DNA of 64,000 nucleotides from positions 1-64,000 of the forward strand of contig CAKVBA010000006.1 of the NCBI GenBank assembly GCA_934725305.1, read 5' to 3'. A model generated the notes under the pieces. It did no database searches. It was not told the DNA's origin and was given only the letters and a program-made list of their open reading frames with translations. This DNA comes from an uncultured Parabacteroides sp. (GTDB lineage: Bacteria; Bacteroidota; Bacteroidia; Bacteroidales; Tannerellaceae). Shown piece by piece: positions 53,766-63,728 of the stretch (positions are counted from its first letter, which is position 1; every line of letters starts with the position of its first letter). The position numbers and the translations under genes are program-made.

Positions 53766-53781
53766 GACCGATTTGGGTTTA
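53766..53781 (+). repeat. Right terminal repeat of the broken MITE
   Basis: GACCGATTTGGGTTTA (within 53765-53781) is the right terminal inverted repeat expected at the end of the element that starts at 52437. Confidence 0.75.
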
Positions 53782-53824
53782 TATTCGCCTTGTGCGATAG
53801 AGCGGACAGCAACGCCCTGGATAA

Positions 53825-53873
53825 AATCACTAATTATAGTGATTGCTTCTCGTCTCTATTTATCGTTACTTTG
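53825..53873 (+). promoter_or_regulatory. Promoter and palindromic operator of the porphyrin/heme operon
   Basis: AATCACTA (53825-53832) and TAGTGATT (53837-53844) form a perfect 8-bp inverted repeat with a 4-bp spacer. It overlaps a possible -33 TTG (53843-53845), which is 20 bp from TTACTTTG (53866-53873), one mismatch from TAnnTTTG. It fits repression by a dimeric metal- or heme-sensing regulator. Confidence 0.6.
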
Positions 53874-53911
53874 TACACTCAATAAAATATAAACAGAGAT
53901 ATAATAATTGT

Positions 53912-55993
53912 ATGCATAAAATATTCGCACTGGTTGCCACGCTCTTCCTAATTATCCCACTTTGGGCTCAAGAAAAAGACACGCTGACAAGCCGGCAGAT
54001 TGCTTTGGAAGAGATTGTTATCCAATCGTTCAAACAAGAGAAACAGTTCCGTCTGACCCCAATGGCCGCCTCAGCTGTAACAGGAACAGCCATCCGCAAC
54101 CGCAACATCACCCACATAAAAGAGTTCAGTGCCTTTATTCCCAACCTGTTTATGCCTGACTATGGATCAAAACTGACCTCTCCCGTCTATATACGTGGTA
54201 TCGGTTCCAAAATCAACTCACCTTCGGTGGGACTTTATGTAGATGGAATTCCCTACTTTGAGAAATCGGCCTTCGACATCAACTTTACCGAAATCGAACG
54301 CTTCGAAGTGTTGCGAGGTCCGCAAAGTACACTCTATGGACGAAACACCATGGGCGGAATCATCAATGTCTATACAAAATCACCTCTTCGCCATCAAGGG
54401 ACAAAGGCCTCTCTGTCTAACGGCACCTATGGAGAACGCAGCTATATACTCTCTCACTATGGCAAGTGTGGCGACCGTTTTGGCTATACGCTCTCGGCCA
54501 ACTATGACCGCAGAGATGGGTTCTTCACCAACCAGTACACCAACCAAAAGGCAGACGACCAGAAGAGCGGCTTCGCTCGCCTTCGCATGGAATGGCAGGT
54601 TGATCCTCGCTTGAAACTGACGCTATCGAGTACTTTCGACCGTTCTCTGCAGGGCGGTTATCCCTATGCCGTATGCGACTCTGCTACACATACTCCAGGA
54701 GCGGTAAACTATAACGATTACAGCTTTTATCGCCGTAGTCTTTCTACAACAGGAGCAACTGTCACCTACACGGGCAACGGATTTGATCTGAACAGTCAGA
54801 CTTCATTCCAATATCTGTCGGATCACCAAGGAATCGACCAAGATTTCACACCCAAGAGTATCTACTTTGCCTATCAAGACCAAACACAGAAGATGTTTTC
54901 CGAAGAGATTAGTCTGAAGTCAAATAAAGACACTCACTACAAATGGTTGTTTGGCACCTTCGGTTTCTGGCAAGGCATCGACAATACCGTGATATTAAAC
55001 TTCCTTTCCAAGGAATACAGCACCCGTAAACTGTATGACACTCCAACCTATGGCTTCGCGCTCTATCACCAATCTACACTGGACAACTGGCCGATCAACG
55101 GGCTTTCTCTGACTTTGGGCATACGCTACGACTACGAACGGGCCAAAAACGACTACCAATATTTTAAAGAGACACAAACATCCGTAACTCCGGTGGATGC
55201 CATTAATAGCCGACTGCATTTCGACCAGGTGACTCCGAAAGTGGCCCTGCAATATACCTTTCCCTCAACAGGCATTATCTATGCCACGGTGACCAAAGGA
55301 TACAAGACTGGTGGTTTCAACACCTCTTTCGGAGAGGAGAAAGACCGTACTTTCCGCCCCGAAAGCAGCTGGAATTATGAAATTGGTAGCAAGCATCCTT
55401 TCCTGGACAAACGATTAAACGCCGAAGTGGCGCTCTTTTGGATTGACTGGAAAAACCAGCAGATCTCACAGACTCTGCCGTCGGGACAAGGATCGATGTT
55501 GAAGAATGCCGGACGAAGCGAAAGCAAAGGTATTGAACTGAGTCTGCAAGGAAATCCTGTCAATGGATTGATGCTTCAGCTGAACTATGGTTACACCCAA
55601 GCTACATTCCGGTCATTCACCGACAAGAAGGGAGACATAGAGATCAACTATAACGGAAACTATCTTCCCATGGTGCCAATGCATACCTTTGCCACCGGCA
55701 TCGATTACTCCTTCTCGCCTGCCTGCACTCAAATCGACCGTTTCACCATCGGCCTCAACTTTACAGGTAATGGCAAAATCCATTGGAAAGAAGACAACCG
55801 CGTGAAGCAACCTTTCTATGGACTGCTCAATGCTCAGATTGTTGCCACCAAAGGAATACTCACTTTGGGAATATGGGGCAAAAACATCACTAATACCCAC
55901 TATACGGCCTTCTATTTTGAAAGTGGCGGCAAAGGGTTGGCACAAAAAGGACGCCCTTTCACTATCGGTGGTAATATTTCTGTATCTTTGTAA
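53912..55993 (+). CDS. TonB-dependent outer-membrane receptor
   Basis: The ATG at 53912 (MHKIFALVATLFLIIPLWAQ) gives a signal peptide and a 693-residue receptor. The plug region has SRQIALEEIVIQ (TonB box region) and SPVYIRGIGSKINSPSVGLY and FEVLRGPQSTLYGRNTMGG; the rest is a 22-strand-type barrel ending GGNISVSL. There is no SusC-type CarboxypepD domain. It takes up a scarce nutrient by TonB energy. The downstream genes are an MFS transporter, HemN and HemY, so the cargo is probably a porphyrin or related tetrapyrrole. Confidence 0.88.
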   Translation: MHKIFALVATLFLIIPLWAQEKDTLTSRQIALEEIVIQSFKQEKQFRLTPMAASAVTGTAIRNRNITHIKEFSAFIPNLFMPDYGSKLTSPVYIRGIGSKINSPSVGLYVDGIPYFEKSAFDINFTEIERFEVLRGPQSTLYGRNTMGGIINVYTKSPLRHQGTKASLSNGTYGERSYILSHYGKCGDRFGYTLSANYDRRDGFFTNQYTNQKADDQKSGFARLRMEWQVDPRLKLTLSSTFDRSLQGGYPYAVCDSATHTPGAVNYNDYSFYRRSLSTTGATVTYTGNGFDLNSQTSFQYLSDHQGIDQDFTPKSIYFAYQDQTQKMFSEEISLKSNKDTHYKWLFGTFGFWQGIDNTVILNFLSKEYSTRKLYDTPTYGFALYHQSTLDNWPINGLSLTLGIRYDYERAKNDYQYFKETQTSVTPVDAINSRLHFDQVTPKVALQYTFPSTGIIYATVTKGYKTGGFNTSFGEEKDRTFRPESSWNYEIGSKHPFLDKRLNAEVALFWIDWKNQQISQTLPSGQGSMLKNAGRSESKGIELSLQGNPVNGLMLQLNYGYTQATFRSFTDKKGDIEINYNGNYLPMVPMHTFATGIDYSFSPACTQIDRFTIGLNFTGNGKIHWKEDNRVKQPFYGLLNAQIVATKGILTLGIWGKNITNTHYTAFYFESGGKGLAQKGRPFTIGGNISVSL

Positions 55994-56017
55994 GATGATG
56001 AGTATAACGGATAACAC

Positions 56018-57250
56018 ATGACAACACCCAACAAAACACTCAGACAATCGGACGGGAAGGCGATCAATCTGGTCACTTTCTTTTGTCTCTATATAGCTCA
56101 AGCCATTCCGATGAGTTTTTTCTCGACCGTCATCCCGGTGATGATGCGCCAAGCAGACTTCTCGCTATCGGCCATCGGAATGTTACAACTGATCAAACTA
56201 CCTTGGATCATTAAATTCTTATGGTCGCCTATCGTGGACCGACATGCCAACAGTGTGGGAGACTACAAACGGTGGATCTTCAGCTCCGAACTGGTCTATG
56301 CCATCCTGATCTTTATGGTGGCATTTCTCGACTTTCAGCTAAACTTCTACACGATACTGGTGCTGATCATAGCCTCCTTTATTGCTTCTGCTACGCAGGA
56401 TATTGCAACCGATGCTCTGGCCGTATTGACCTTCGACCGCAAAGAGAAGAGTCTGGTCAACAGTATGCAGTCGATGGGCAGCTTTGGTGGTTCACTCATC
56501 GGCAGTGGTGTATTGCTACTGCTCTTCAAACAGATTGGATGGAATCTACTATTGCCCTGTGTAGCACTATTCGTCTGCCTCGCCTTGATACCACTGGCAC
56601 TCAACAGGAAACTGAAGATTACCAGTAAACAACCGCGCCAAAGAGCCCAAAAGAGAGATCTGATCTATTTCTTCACCCAAAAGGGAATATGGAAACAGAT
56701 TGGTTTTCTTTTCCTCTACTATTCCGGACTGATCGGCACATTAGCCATGCTCAAACCCTTCTTGGTGGACTTGGGCTACAGCGTGAAAGAGATTGGAGTG
56801 ATGAGCGGCGTGGCCGGAACATTTGTCGGCTTCCTCTCTTCCTTTGCAGGAGGATTCATTGTTCGCCGAATAGGCAGATACCGCGCCCGGTTACTCTTTG
56901 CCTTCAACGTATGGCTTGCGACCCTCTATTTTGTGGGTATTTCCTACTTAAATCATCCCTCAACGGCCATACTCTATGGCGGAATATTCTTGCTTTGGGG
57001 TGCTTATGGTATGGCGACTATCGTGGTTTACACGACTGCCATGGACTGTGTGCGATCGGGAAAAGAGGGCACAGATTTCACCTTACAGACAGTTATCACC
57101 CACCTCAGCGGCATGTGTGTTGCCATCTTTAGTGGCAAACTGGCTGACCACTTGGGCTATCATGGCCTGTTTATCTTCGAGAGTATCTTAGCGGCAACGT
57201 CGCTCCTCTATATTTGGATCATGTTTAAAAAAGAGAAAGAAACAGCATGA
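56018..57250 (+). CDS. MFS transporter (AmpG/PAT-like)
   Basis: A 410-residue protein with about 12 membrane helices, starting ITLVTFFCLYIAQAIPMSFF-like (residues about 17-35), and motifs FLWSPIVDRHANSVGD and ATQDIATDALAVL, typical of the AmpG/acetyl-CoA transporter branch. It is in the inner membrane, 24 bp after the TonB receptor and overlapping hemN by 4 bp. By context it may move a tetrapyrrole across the inner membrane, an inference only. Confidence 0.82.
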   Translation: MTTPNKTLRQSDGKAINLVTFFCLYIAQAIPMSFFSTVIPVMMRQADFSLSAIGMLQLIKLPWIIKFLWSPIVDRHANSVGDYKRWIFSSELVYAILIFMVAFLDFQLNFYTILVLIIASFIASATQDIATDALAVLTFDRKEKSLVNSMQSMGSFGGSLIGSGVLLLLFKQIGWNLLLPCVALFVCLALIPLALNRKLKITSKQPRQRAQKRDLIYFFTQKGIWKQIGFLFLYYSGLIGTLAMLKPFLVDLGYSVKEIGVMSGVAGTFVGFLSSFAGGFIVRRIGRYRARLLFAFNVWLATLYFVGISYLNHPSTAILYGGIFLLWGAYGMATIVVYTTAMDCVRSGKEGTDFTLQTVITHLSGMCVAIFSGKLADHLGYHGLFIFESILAATSLLYIWIMFKKEKETA

Positions 57251-58614
57251 GAGAAAATCTATTAACTAAATACAATGTGCCGGTGCCTCGTTATACCAGC
57301 TATCCACCGGCCAACTATTTCCACGAGAATTACACGGAGAAAGAATATGAATCGGCTATAGTGGCTTCGAACCAGTCCACACCGCGTCATATCTCCTTTT
57401 ATCTGCACATTCCTTTCTGTCGTCATCTGTGCCACTATTGTGGCTGTAACTCATTCCCGATGATGAAGGAGGATGTGGTAAAACGCTATATAGCAGCACT
57501 GCACACCGAGATAGACAAGACCATTCAACTGCTTGACCCATCACGTTGCATTGCTCAAATTCATTATGGAGGCGGCAGCCCGACAGCCATTCCCGTCCAC
57601 TATATCAAGGAGCTGAATGAACATCTGCTTTCCGGGTTCAAGACCATCGAAAAGCCGGAGATAGCCATTGAGTGCCATCCGGGTTATCTGGATGAAAAGG
57701 ATTGGACCGCTCTGACTGAAGCCGGATTCACACGCTTCAGTTTAGGCATACAGGATATGAACGAGAAGGTGCTGAAAACGGTAAACCGCCGTCCGGCATT
57801 GTTGCCCTTGGAGGAGATCTTCCAAATCTTGCGCTCAGCCGGTGCCGGCATCAACATGGACTTTATCTACGGTTTGCCTTTCCAAACACCGGCCTCATTT
57901 GCTCACACCATCGAGCAAGCCGTCACCTTGGCTCCCGATCGTCTGGTCACCTTCTCTTATGCACATGTTCCTTGGGTAAACAAGCGACAGCTAATCCTGG
58001 AAAAAGCCGGATTGCCCAGCAACGAAGAGAAAAGCCAGATGTACAGTGACGCGGCAGACCTATTACACGAAGCAGGCTATAAGGCGATCGGCATGGACCA
58101 TTTTGTACGTGAAGAAGACGAGCTTTATCAAGCCGTCAACTCCCATCAACTGCACCGCAACTTCCAGGGTTATTGTACCCGCCGGACAACCGGACAAGTG
58201 TATGCCTTTGGCGTTACCGGCATCAGTCAACTGAGTGATGGTTATGCCCAAAACAGCAAGGATATCGAGCACTATATGGAACAGATAGAGCAGGGACATT
58301 TTGCCGTCTGCAAAGGATATGCTTTGAACCGGGATGAACAGATTACCCGTGAAGTCATCGAAACACTGATGTGTAACTACCGCATCAACTGGAACGACTT
58401 GGCAGCCCGATTGAATCTGTCGATCGAGACCATCCAACAGGCAACAGCCTACAACAAGACCTTACTGGAAGAGATGGCTCATGACGGAATCATCACCTTC
58501 GATACAAATGGATTGCAGATAACTACAGAAGGAGCTCTGTTTGTCCGCAACGTAGCCGCGTCTCTCGACAAACTGATGCTTCATTCCTCTAAATCATTCT
58601 CTAAACCTGTGTGA
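57247..58614 (+). CDS. hemN: Oxygen-independent coproporphyrinogen III oxidase
   Basis: A 455-residue radical-SAM enzyme. The iron-sulfur motif FCRHLCHYCGCNSFP (CxxxCxxCxC, residues about 58-70) and HYGGGSPTAIPVHY mark HemN; the C-terminal winged-helix-like domain is present. It decarboxylates coproporphyrinogen III to protoporphyrinogen IX without oxygen. The start overlaps the MFS stop by 4 bp and the gene overlaps hemY by 4 bp, so the three are tightly coupled. Confidence 0.94.
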   Translation: MRENLLTKYNVPVPRYTSYPPANYFHENYTEKEYESAIVASNQSTPRHISFYLHIPFCRHLCHYCGCNSFPMMKEDVVKRYIAALHTEIDKTIQLLDPSRCIAQIHYGGGSPTAIPVHYIKELNEHLLSGFKTIEKPEIAIECHPGYLDEKDWTALTEAGFTRFSLGIQDMNEKVLKTVNRRPALLPLEEIFQILRSAGAGINMDFIYGLPFQTPASFAHTIEQAVTLAPDRLVTFSYAHVPWVNKRQLILEKAGLPSNEEKSQMYSDAADLLHEAGYKAIGMDHFVREEDELYQAVNSHQLHRNFQGYCTRRTTGQVYAFGVTGISQLSDGYAQNSKDIEHYMEQIEQGHFAVCKGYALNRDEQITREVIETLMCNYRINWNDLAARLNLSIETIQQATAYNKTLLEEMAHDGIITFDTNGLQITTEGALFVRNVAASLDKLMLHSSKSFSKPV

Positions 58615-59975
58615 TCATGCAAACAGATATAGTTATCATAGGAGCCGGGTTGACCGGCTTGACCGCCGCCTTTCATTTCGTCAGAAAAGGAAAGAAAGTT
58701 CTATTACTGGAACAGAAAGACAGAGTTGGCGGACAAATCCATACTTTTCAGGAAGACGGATTCACCTTTGAAAGTGGTCCGAATACTGGTGTGATTTCCT
58801 ATCCGGAAGTTGCAGAACTGTTTCAGGCATTAGGTAATGGTTGCCAGTTAGAGACAGCTCACGAAGAGGCCAAACGACGTCTGATTTGGAAAGGAAGCCG
58901 CTTTGTTGAACTCCCTTCCGGCCCCATCAGTGCCATCACAACGCCTCTTTTCACACTGAAAGATAAATTCCGCATCTTGGGTGAACCTTTCCGTGCCAAA
59001 GGAACCGATCCGGATGAACCGGTTGGCGCTTTAGCCCGACGACGTTTAGGCAAATCCTTCTTGGACTATGCTGTTGATCCATTCTTGTCGGGAGTCTATG
59101 CCGGAGATCCGATGAAACTGATCACCCGCTATGCGCTGCCCAAACTCTATCGGCTGGAGCAGGAACATGGCAGTTTCATCCGAGGAACCATCGCTAAGGC
59201 CAAACAGCCTAAGACCGACCGCGACCGATTAGCCACCAAGCAGGTATTCTCTGCCGTAGGAGGCTTAAGCCGACTGACACAGGCACTTGAAGAGGCTATC
59301 GGCAAACAGCAAATCATCCTATCTGCAAAAGATATCCAAATCACTCCGCCCTCCCAATCTGGTTTGTGGCAAGTCGGTTGTACGACACCGGATGGTAGCA
59401 TTCAGATAGAAAGTCACCAAGTCATCACGACCGTAGGAGCCTATGCCCTACCGTCACTGCTTCCCTTTGTCGATAAAGTCCTAATGGAGAAGATCAGCTC
59501 ACTCTTCTACGCCCCAGTCGTGCAGATCAGTGTAGGTGTTAAAGAGACCAAAGGACTCCGATTCAATGCCTTTGGCGGATTAGTTCCATCGTGCGAAAAG
59601 AAAGAGGTGTTAGGCATTCTCTATCCCTCAGCCTGCTTCGATTACCGCGCCCCAGAGCAGGGTGCACTATTCTCGTTCTTCATTGGCGGCGTAAAACAGT
59701 CCGAAAAGGTACAATGGAGCGATGCACAGCTGACCGATCTAGTCAAGAAGGCCTTTCATCAGATGCTGAAATTTCCCGCCGACAAAGAGCCAGATTTGAT
59801 TCATATCTTCCGTCATACTCGGGCAATTCCTCAATATGGTATCGAGAGTGGAGAACGATTCAAGGCCATTGAACAGATCGAAGCCCGCTATCCAGGACTG
59901 ATTTTAGCCGGTAATATCAAAGGCGGCATCGGCATGGCGGATCGCATCCGACAAGCTACACAAATAGCAGGTTAA
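58611..59975 (+). CDS. hemY: Protoporphyrinogen oxidase (HemY/HemG-type)
   Basis: A 454-residue flavoprotein with an FAD-binding Rossmann motif DIVIIGAGLTGLTAAFHFVR near residue 5 and ELPSGPISAITTPLF / SGVYAGDPMKL, typical of oxygen-type protoporphyrinogen oxidases. It oxidises protoporphyrinogen to protoporphyrin. The ATG at 58617 is an alternative start six residues in. It ends the TonB-MFS-HemN unit. No ferrochelatase is in this window. Confidence 0.9.
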   Translation: MIMQTDIVIIGAGLTGLTAAFHFVRKGKKVLLLEQKDRVGGQIHTFQEDGFTFESGPNTGVISYPEVAELFQALGNGCQLETAHEEAKRRLIWKGSRFVELPSGPISAITTPLFTLKDKFRILGEPFRAKGTDPDEPVGALARRRLGKSFLDYAVDPFLSGVYAGDPMKLITRYALPKLYRLEQEHGSFIRGTIAKAKQPKTDRDRLATKQVFSAVGGLSRLTQALEEAIGKQQIILSAKDIQITPPSQSGLWQVGCTTPDGSIQIESHQVITTVGAYALPSLLPFVDKVLMEKISSLFYAPVVQISVGVKETKGLRFNAFGGLVPSCEKKEVLGILYPSACFDYRAPEQGALFSFFIGGVKQSEKVQWSDAQLTDLVKKAFHQMLKFPADKEPDLIHIFRHTRAIPQYGIESGERFKAIEQIEARYPGLILAGNIKGGIGMADRIRQATQIAG

Positions 59976-60040
59976 GCCACTTTTTCAAAGCTACCGGAAA
60001 ATTTAGACAGCTTCTGAATGGTTGTTTACAAAGAATCTCT

Positions 60041-60048
60041 TATATTTG
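60041..60048 (+). promoter_or_regulatory. -7 promoter box of prmA
   Basis: TATATTTG, exact TAnnTTTG match, 31 bp before the ATG. Confidence 0.6.
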
Positions 60049-60079
60049 CGATAAGACAAATTTATAACCGTTACAACGA

Positions 60080-60931
60080 ATGAATTATTACGAACTGATA
60101 TTCACGTATGATTCGACGATCGAAATAGAGATCATCAACGATATTTTGGCGGCCGAATTAGGCGAAATTGGATTTGAAAGTTTCACAACCTGCGAAGAGG
60201 GACTTCAGGGATACATTTCTGAAACATTATATAATGAAGAGACTCTGAAAGAGCAATTGGCTCGTTTCCCCCTGGAAGGTGTTTCCATCCATTATACCGT
60301 TCAACTGGTTGAAAGTAAAGATTGGAACGAAGAGTGGGAAAAGAACTATTTCCAACCTATCCATATAGGTAATGAGTGCATCATCAGAGCCTCATTCCAT
60401 AAAACGGAACCCAATTACACCTATGACATCATCATTGATCCGAAGATGGCTTTTGGAACAGGCAACCACGAGACAACCTATCTTATGATCAACGAGATGC
60501 TTCAACTCGACTTATCAGGAAAAGAGTTGCTCGATATGGGATGTGGCACAGCTGTATTAGCTATTCTGGCCTATATGAAAGGAGCAAAACGAGTAGCAGC
60601 TATCGATATCGATGAATGGGCCTACAACAATGCCCAAGAGAACATGCGTCTGAATAATGCCAATGATATTCAGTTGGCATTGGGTGGAGCAGAACAGATT
60701 CCCAACTTCGGCAGCTTCGATATTGTCTTTGCCAATATCAACCGTAACATTCTGTTGAATGACATCCGTCATTACAAGAGCTGTATGAAGCCAGGCGCCC
60801 TTCTTTTCATGAGCGGATTCTACACAGAAGACATTCCGGCTATCGAAGCAGAATGCCAACAAAACGGAATCAAACTGCTTTCATACGCCGAAAAGAACAA
60901 CTGGGTAGCAGTGAAATGCCAAGCAGAATAA
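60080..60931 (+). CDS. prmA: Ribosomal protein L11 methyltransferase
   Basis: A 283-residue SAM methyltransferase. MAFGTGNHETTYLMI and ELLDMGCGTAVLAIL (SAM motif I, about residues 154-168), followed by VAAIDIDEWAYNNA and IVFANINRNILLND, are PrmA features. It methylates ribosomal protein L11. A single gene with its own promoter box. Confidence 0.94.
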   Translation: MNYYELIFTYDSTIEIEIINDILAAELGEIGFESFTTCEEGLQGYISETLYNEETLKEQLARFPLEGVSIHYTVQLVESKDWNEEWEKNYFQPIHIGNECIIRASFHKTEPNYTYDIIIDPKMAFGTGNHETTYLMINEMLQLDLSGKELLDMGCGTAVLAILAYMKGAKRVAAIDIDEWAYNNAQENMRLNNANDIQLALGGAEQIPNFGSFDIVFANINRNILLNDIRHYKSCMKPGALLFMSGFYTEDIPAIEAECQQNGIKLLSYAEKNNWVAVKCQAE

Positions 60932-61036
60932 GAAATTCCTGTAAAATGGACATTTATTTATAAATAAAGGCGAAAAAAGAACAATTATACAGAGAAAATC
61001 GTTATCTTAGTAGAAACATTTTAAAACAGAAAGATT

Positions 61037-61273
61037 ATGAAAAATGTAGATTCTAAATTATTGCTAGGCCTCGTTGTAGGTGCTGCTGTAGGTGCTGCTG
61101 TAGGTTATTTGGCTGCAAGTGATAAGAGAGAAGAATTACTGGAAGATCTGAAAGATGTTGCCAATAAAGTAAAAGACGGTTTCAATACTGCCATAGCCAA
61201 AGGTAGCGAAGCAATCAATTCTGTAAAGAATAAAGCTGCAGGTGAAGCTGCTCCTACTGAAGTTGCTGAATAA
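61037..61273 (+). CDS. YtxH-domain envelope protein
   Basis: A 78-residue protein with an N-terminal Gly/Ala-rich membrane segment (LLGLVVGAAVGAAVGYLAAS) and an amphipathic basic/acidic tail, as in the YtxH (DUF883/Gly-zipper) group linked to stress. First gene of a three-gene envelope unit. Confidence 0.75.
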   Translation: MKNVDSKLLLGLVVGAAVGAAVGYLAASDKREELLEDLKDVANKVKDGFNTAIAKGSEAINSVKNKAAGEAAPTEVAE

Positions 61274-61281
61274 ACCTGCTT

Positions 61282-61692
61282 ATGGAGAAAGATTCGGGAC
61301 AAATATTCCAAGAGCTGAAAAATGACGTTTCAGCCTATGCGGAATTAAAACTGGAACTTCTTAAACTGAGCACGTATGAGAGAACCGGGAAAATTATCTC
61401 CATTCTCTCATACGATCTGATTTTGTTGTTCTTAATTTTCTTTGCCATCCTATTTCTGTTTCTGTCATTAGGACTCTTCTTAGGAGATCTGTTCGGATCA
61501 CAAGGAATGGGCTTCGGTATTGTTGCCATATTATATTTATTGCTGATTGCTATCATTGTTGCCAACAAGAGCAAGATCAGCTTAAAGATAACCAACATAA
61601 TAATAGCTGCTCTGACAGCAAATGACGAAAAGAATGACACCACAACAGATAAAGGACAATCCATTGACTCCACTGGAGAAGCTGCAAGCTGA
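61282..61692 (+). CDS. Holin-X-like (DUF1469/YqjE-type) membrane protein
   Basis: A 136-residue protein with two hydrophobic helices (LSYDLILLFLIFFAILFLFL and GFGIVAILYLLLIAIIVA) flanked by polar loops, like the YqjE/holin-superfamily III proteins found with YtxH genes. It is 8 bp after the ytxH gene and overlaps the next gene's frame. A stress or envelope-integrity role is inferred. Confidence 0.72.
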   Translation: MEKDSGQIFQELKNDVSAYAELKLELLKLSTYERTGKIISILSYDLILLFLIFFAILFLFLSLGLFLGDLFGSQGMGFGIVAILYLLLIAIIVANKSKISLKITNIIIAALTANDEKNDTTTDKGQSIDSTGEAAS

Positions 61693-62035
61693 CAAACAAC
61701 GCTTGCAAATAGCTTGTCAACAACAGGCCGACAAACTCAACAACGACCTCAACTACATCCAAGAAAATGCGAGTAGTATATTTATCTCTTGTATATCGTC
61801 GTTACTCTTTTCAGGTTCAAAGAAATCAGACAAGCAACAAGCCTCTAACACACAAGAGTCAACCGCTGTACAGCCTAGTCAACCATTAGGCATATCCGAC
61901 TATTTGTCTATAGTAAAAGGTATGACTCCTATATTGTGGGACGTTGTTCAGCCTCTAATTGTAAGTTGGAGCATCAAAAAAGCAAGAAAATGGATTTTAA
62001 ATCTTTTCGCAAAAAAAAGAAATAGTCCGCAATAA
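61622..62035 (+). CDS. Small envelope protein, third gene of the YtxH unit
   Basis: A 137-residue protein beginning MTKRMTPQQIKDNPLTPLEK; an internal ATG at 61634 is a possible start. It has a coiled-coil-like first part (LEKLQADKQRLQIACQQQAD) and an amphipathic hydrophobic end. The first codons overlap the preceding gene by 59-71 bp. No named family. Confidence 0.65.
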   Translation: MTKRMTPQQIKDNPLTPLEKLQADKQRLQIACQQQADKLNNDLNYIQENASSIFISCISSLLFSGSKKSDKQQASNTQESTAVQPSQPLGISDYLSIVKGMTPILWDVVQPLIVSWSIKKARKWILNLFAKKRNSPQ

Positions 62036-62099
62036 TTAATTTATGTTATAAAACATACATTTTCTTACTATTTTCGTTTCAACATACAAAAAACATAGC

Positions 62100-62107
62100 T
62101 ACCTTTG
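62100..62107 (+). promoter_or_regulatory. -7 promoter box upstream of the tiny lipoprotein and GAPDH
   Basis: TACCTTTG, exact TAnnTTTG match, 23 bp before the ATG of the 28-residue frame and 165 bp before GAPDH. Confidence 0.6.
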
Positions 62108-62130
62108 CATTTGTAAAGGTACAAGGAAGT

Positions 62131-63283
<1,153 letters not shown>

Positions 63284-63306
63284 TCAATTCTCTGATTAAA
63301 TAGTTT

Positions 63307-63346
63307 AAGGGGCTGTGTCAAAATAACGTTTTTGATGCAGCCCCTT
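63307..63346 (+). terminator. Terminator after GAPDH
   Basis: AAGGGGCTGTGTCAAAA pairs with TTTTTGATGCAGCCCCTT, conserved-arm family member. Confidence 0.85.
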
Positions 63347-63463
63347 TAAGATTTATCGGAATCAGAACCGAAAACAACAAGGCTGTTTACAATTATGACA
63401 AACCGCCTTTTCCATCTACCTACATAAAACTATTTCCCAAGCGAATCTGTTCCTTATAAACGA

Positions 63464-63697
63464 ATGCTAAAACACGACAATTATGAGATTTCTACATTTA
63501 GTCACTATGGAGACTACCAGCGAGGATTCTTATTGAAAGATTTGCTGGAAAACGAAGGAATTAAAGTAATAATAAAGAATGAAGCCATGGCTACTATATA
63601 CAACCCTGGATTACAAATTGAAATCGAGGTTCCGGAAGATCAGTATGAGAAAGCACGGCAGATTCTAAAAGAGAGTTTTCCTGATCTAGGTTATTAA
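63464..63697 (+). CDS. DUF2007 small signal-transduction-like protein
   Basis: A 77-residue protein with the DUF2007 pattern LLKDLLENEGIKVIIKNEAM and ending with a short Glu-rich helix (VPEDQYEKARQILKE). Function unknown; cytoplasmic. It precedes miaA on the same strand. Confidence 0.78.
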   Translation: MLKHDNYEISTFSHYGDYQRGFLLKDLLENEGIKVIIKNEAMATIYNPGLQIEIEVPEDQYEKARQILKESFPDLGY

Positions 63698-63715
63698 GAG
63701 GTCCATAAATTTTTG

Positions 63716-63723
63716 TATGTTTG
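63716..63723 (+). promoter_or_regulatory. -7-like box directly before miaA
   Basis: TATGTTTG within the palindrome TGTATG-TTTG-CATACA; it ends 5 bp before the ATG, so a near-leaderless transcript would result. Confidence 0.4.
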
Positions 63724-63728
63724 CATAC

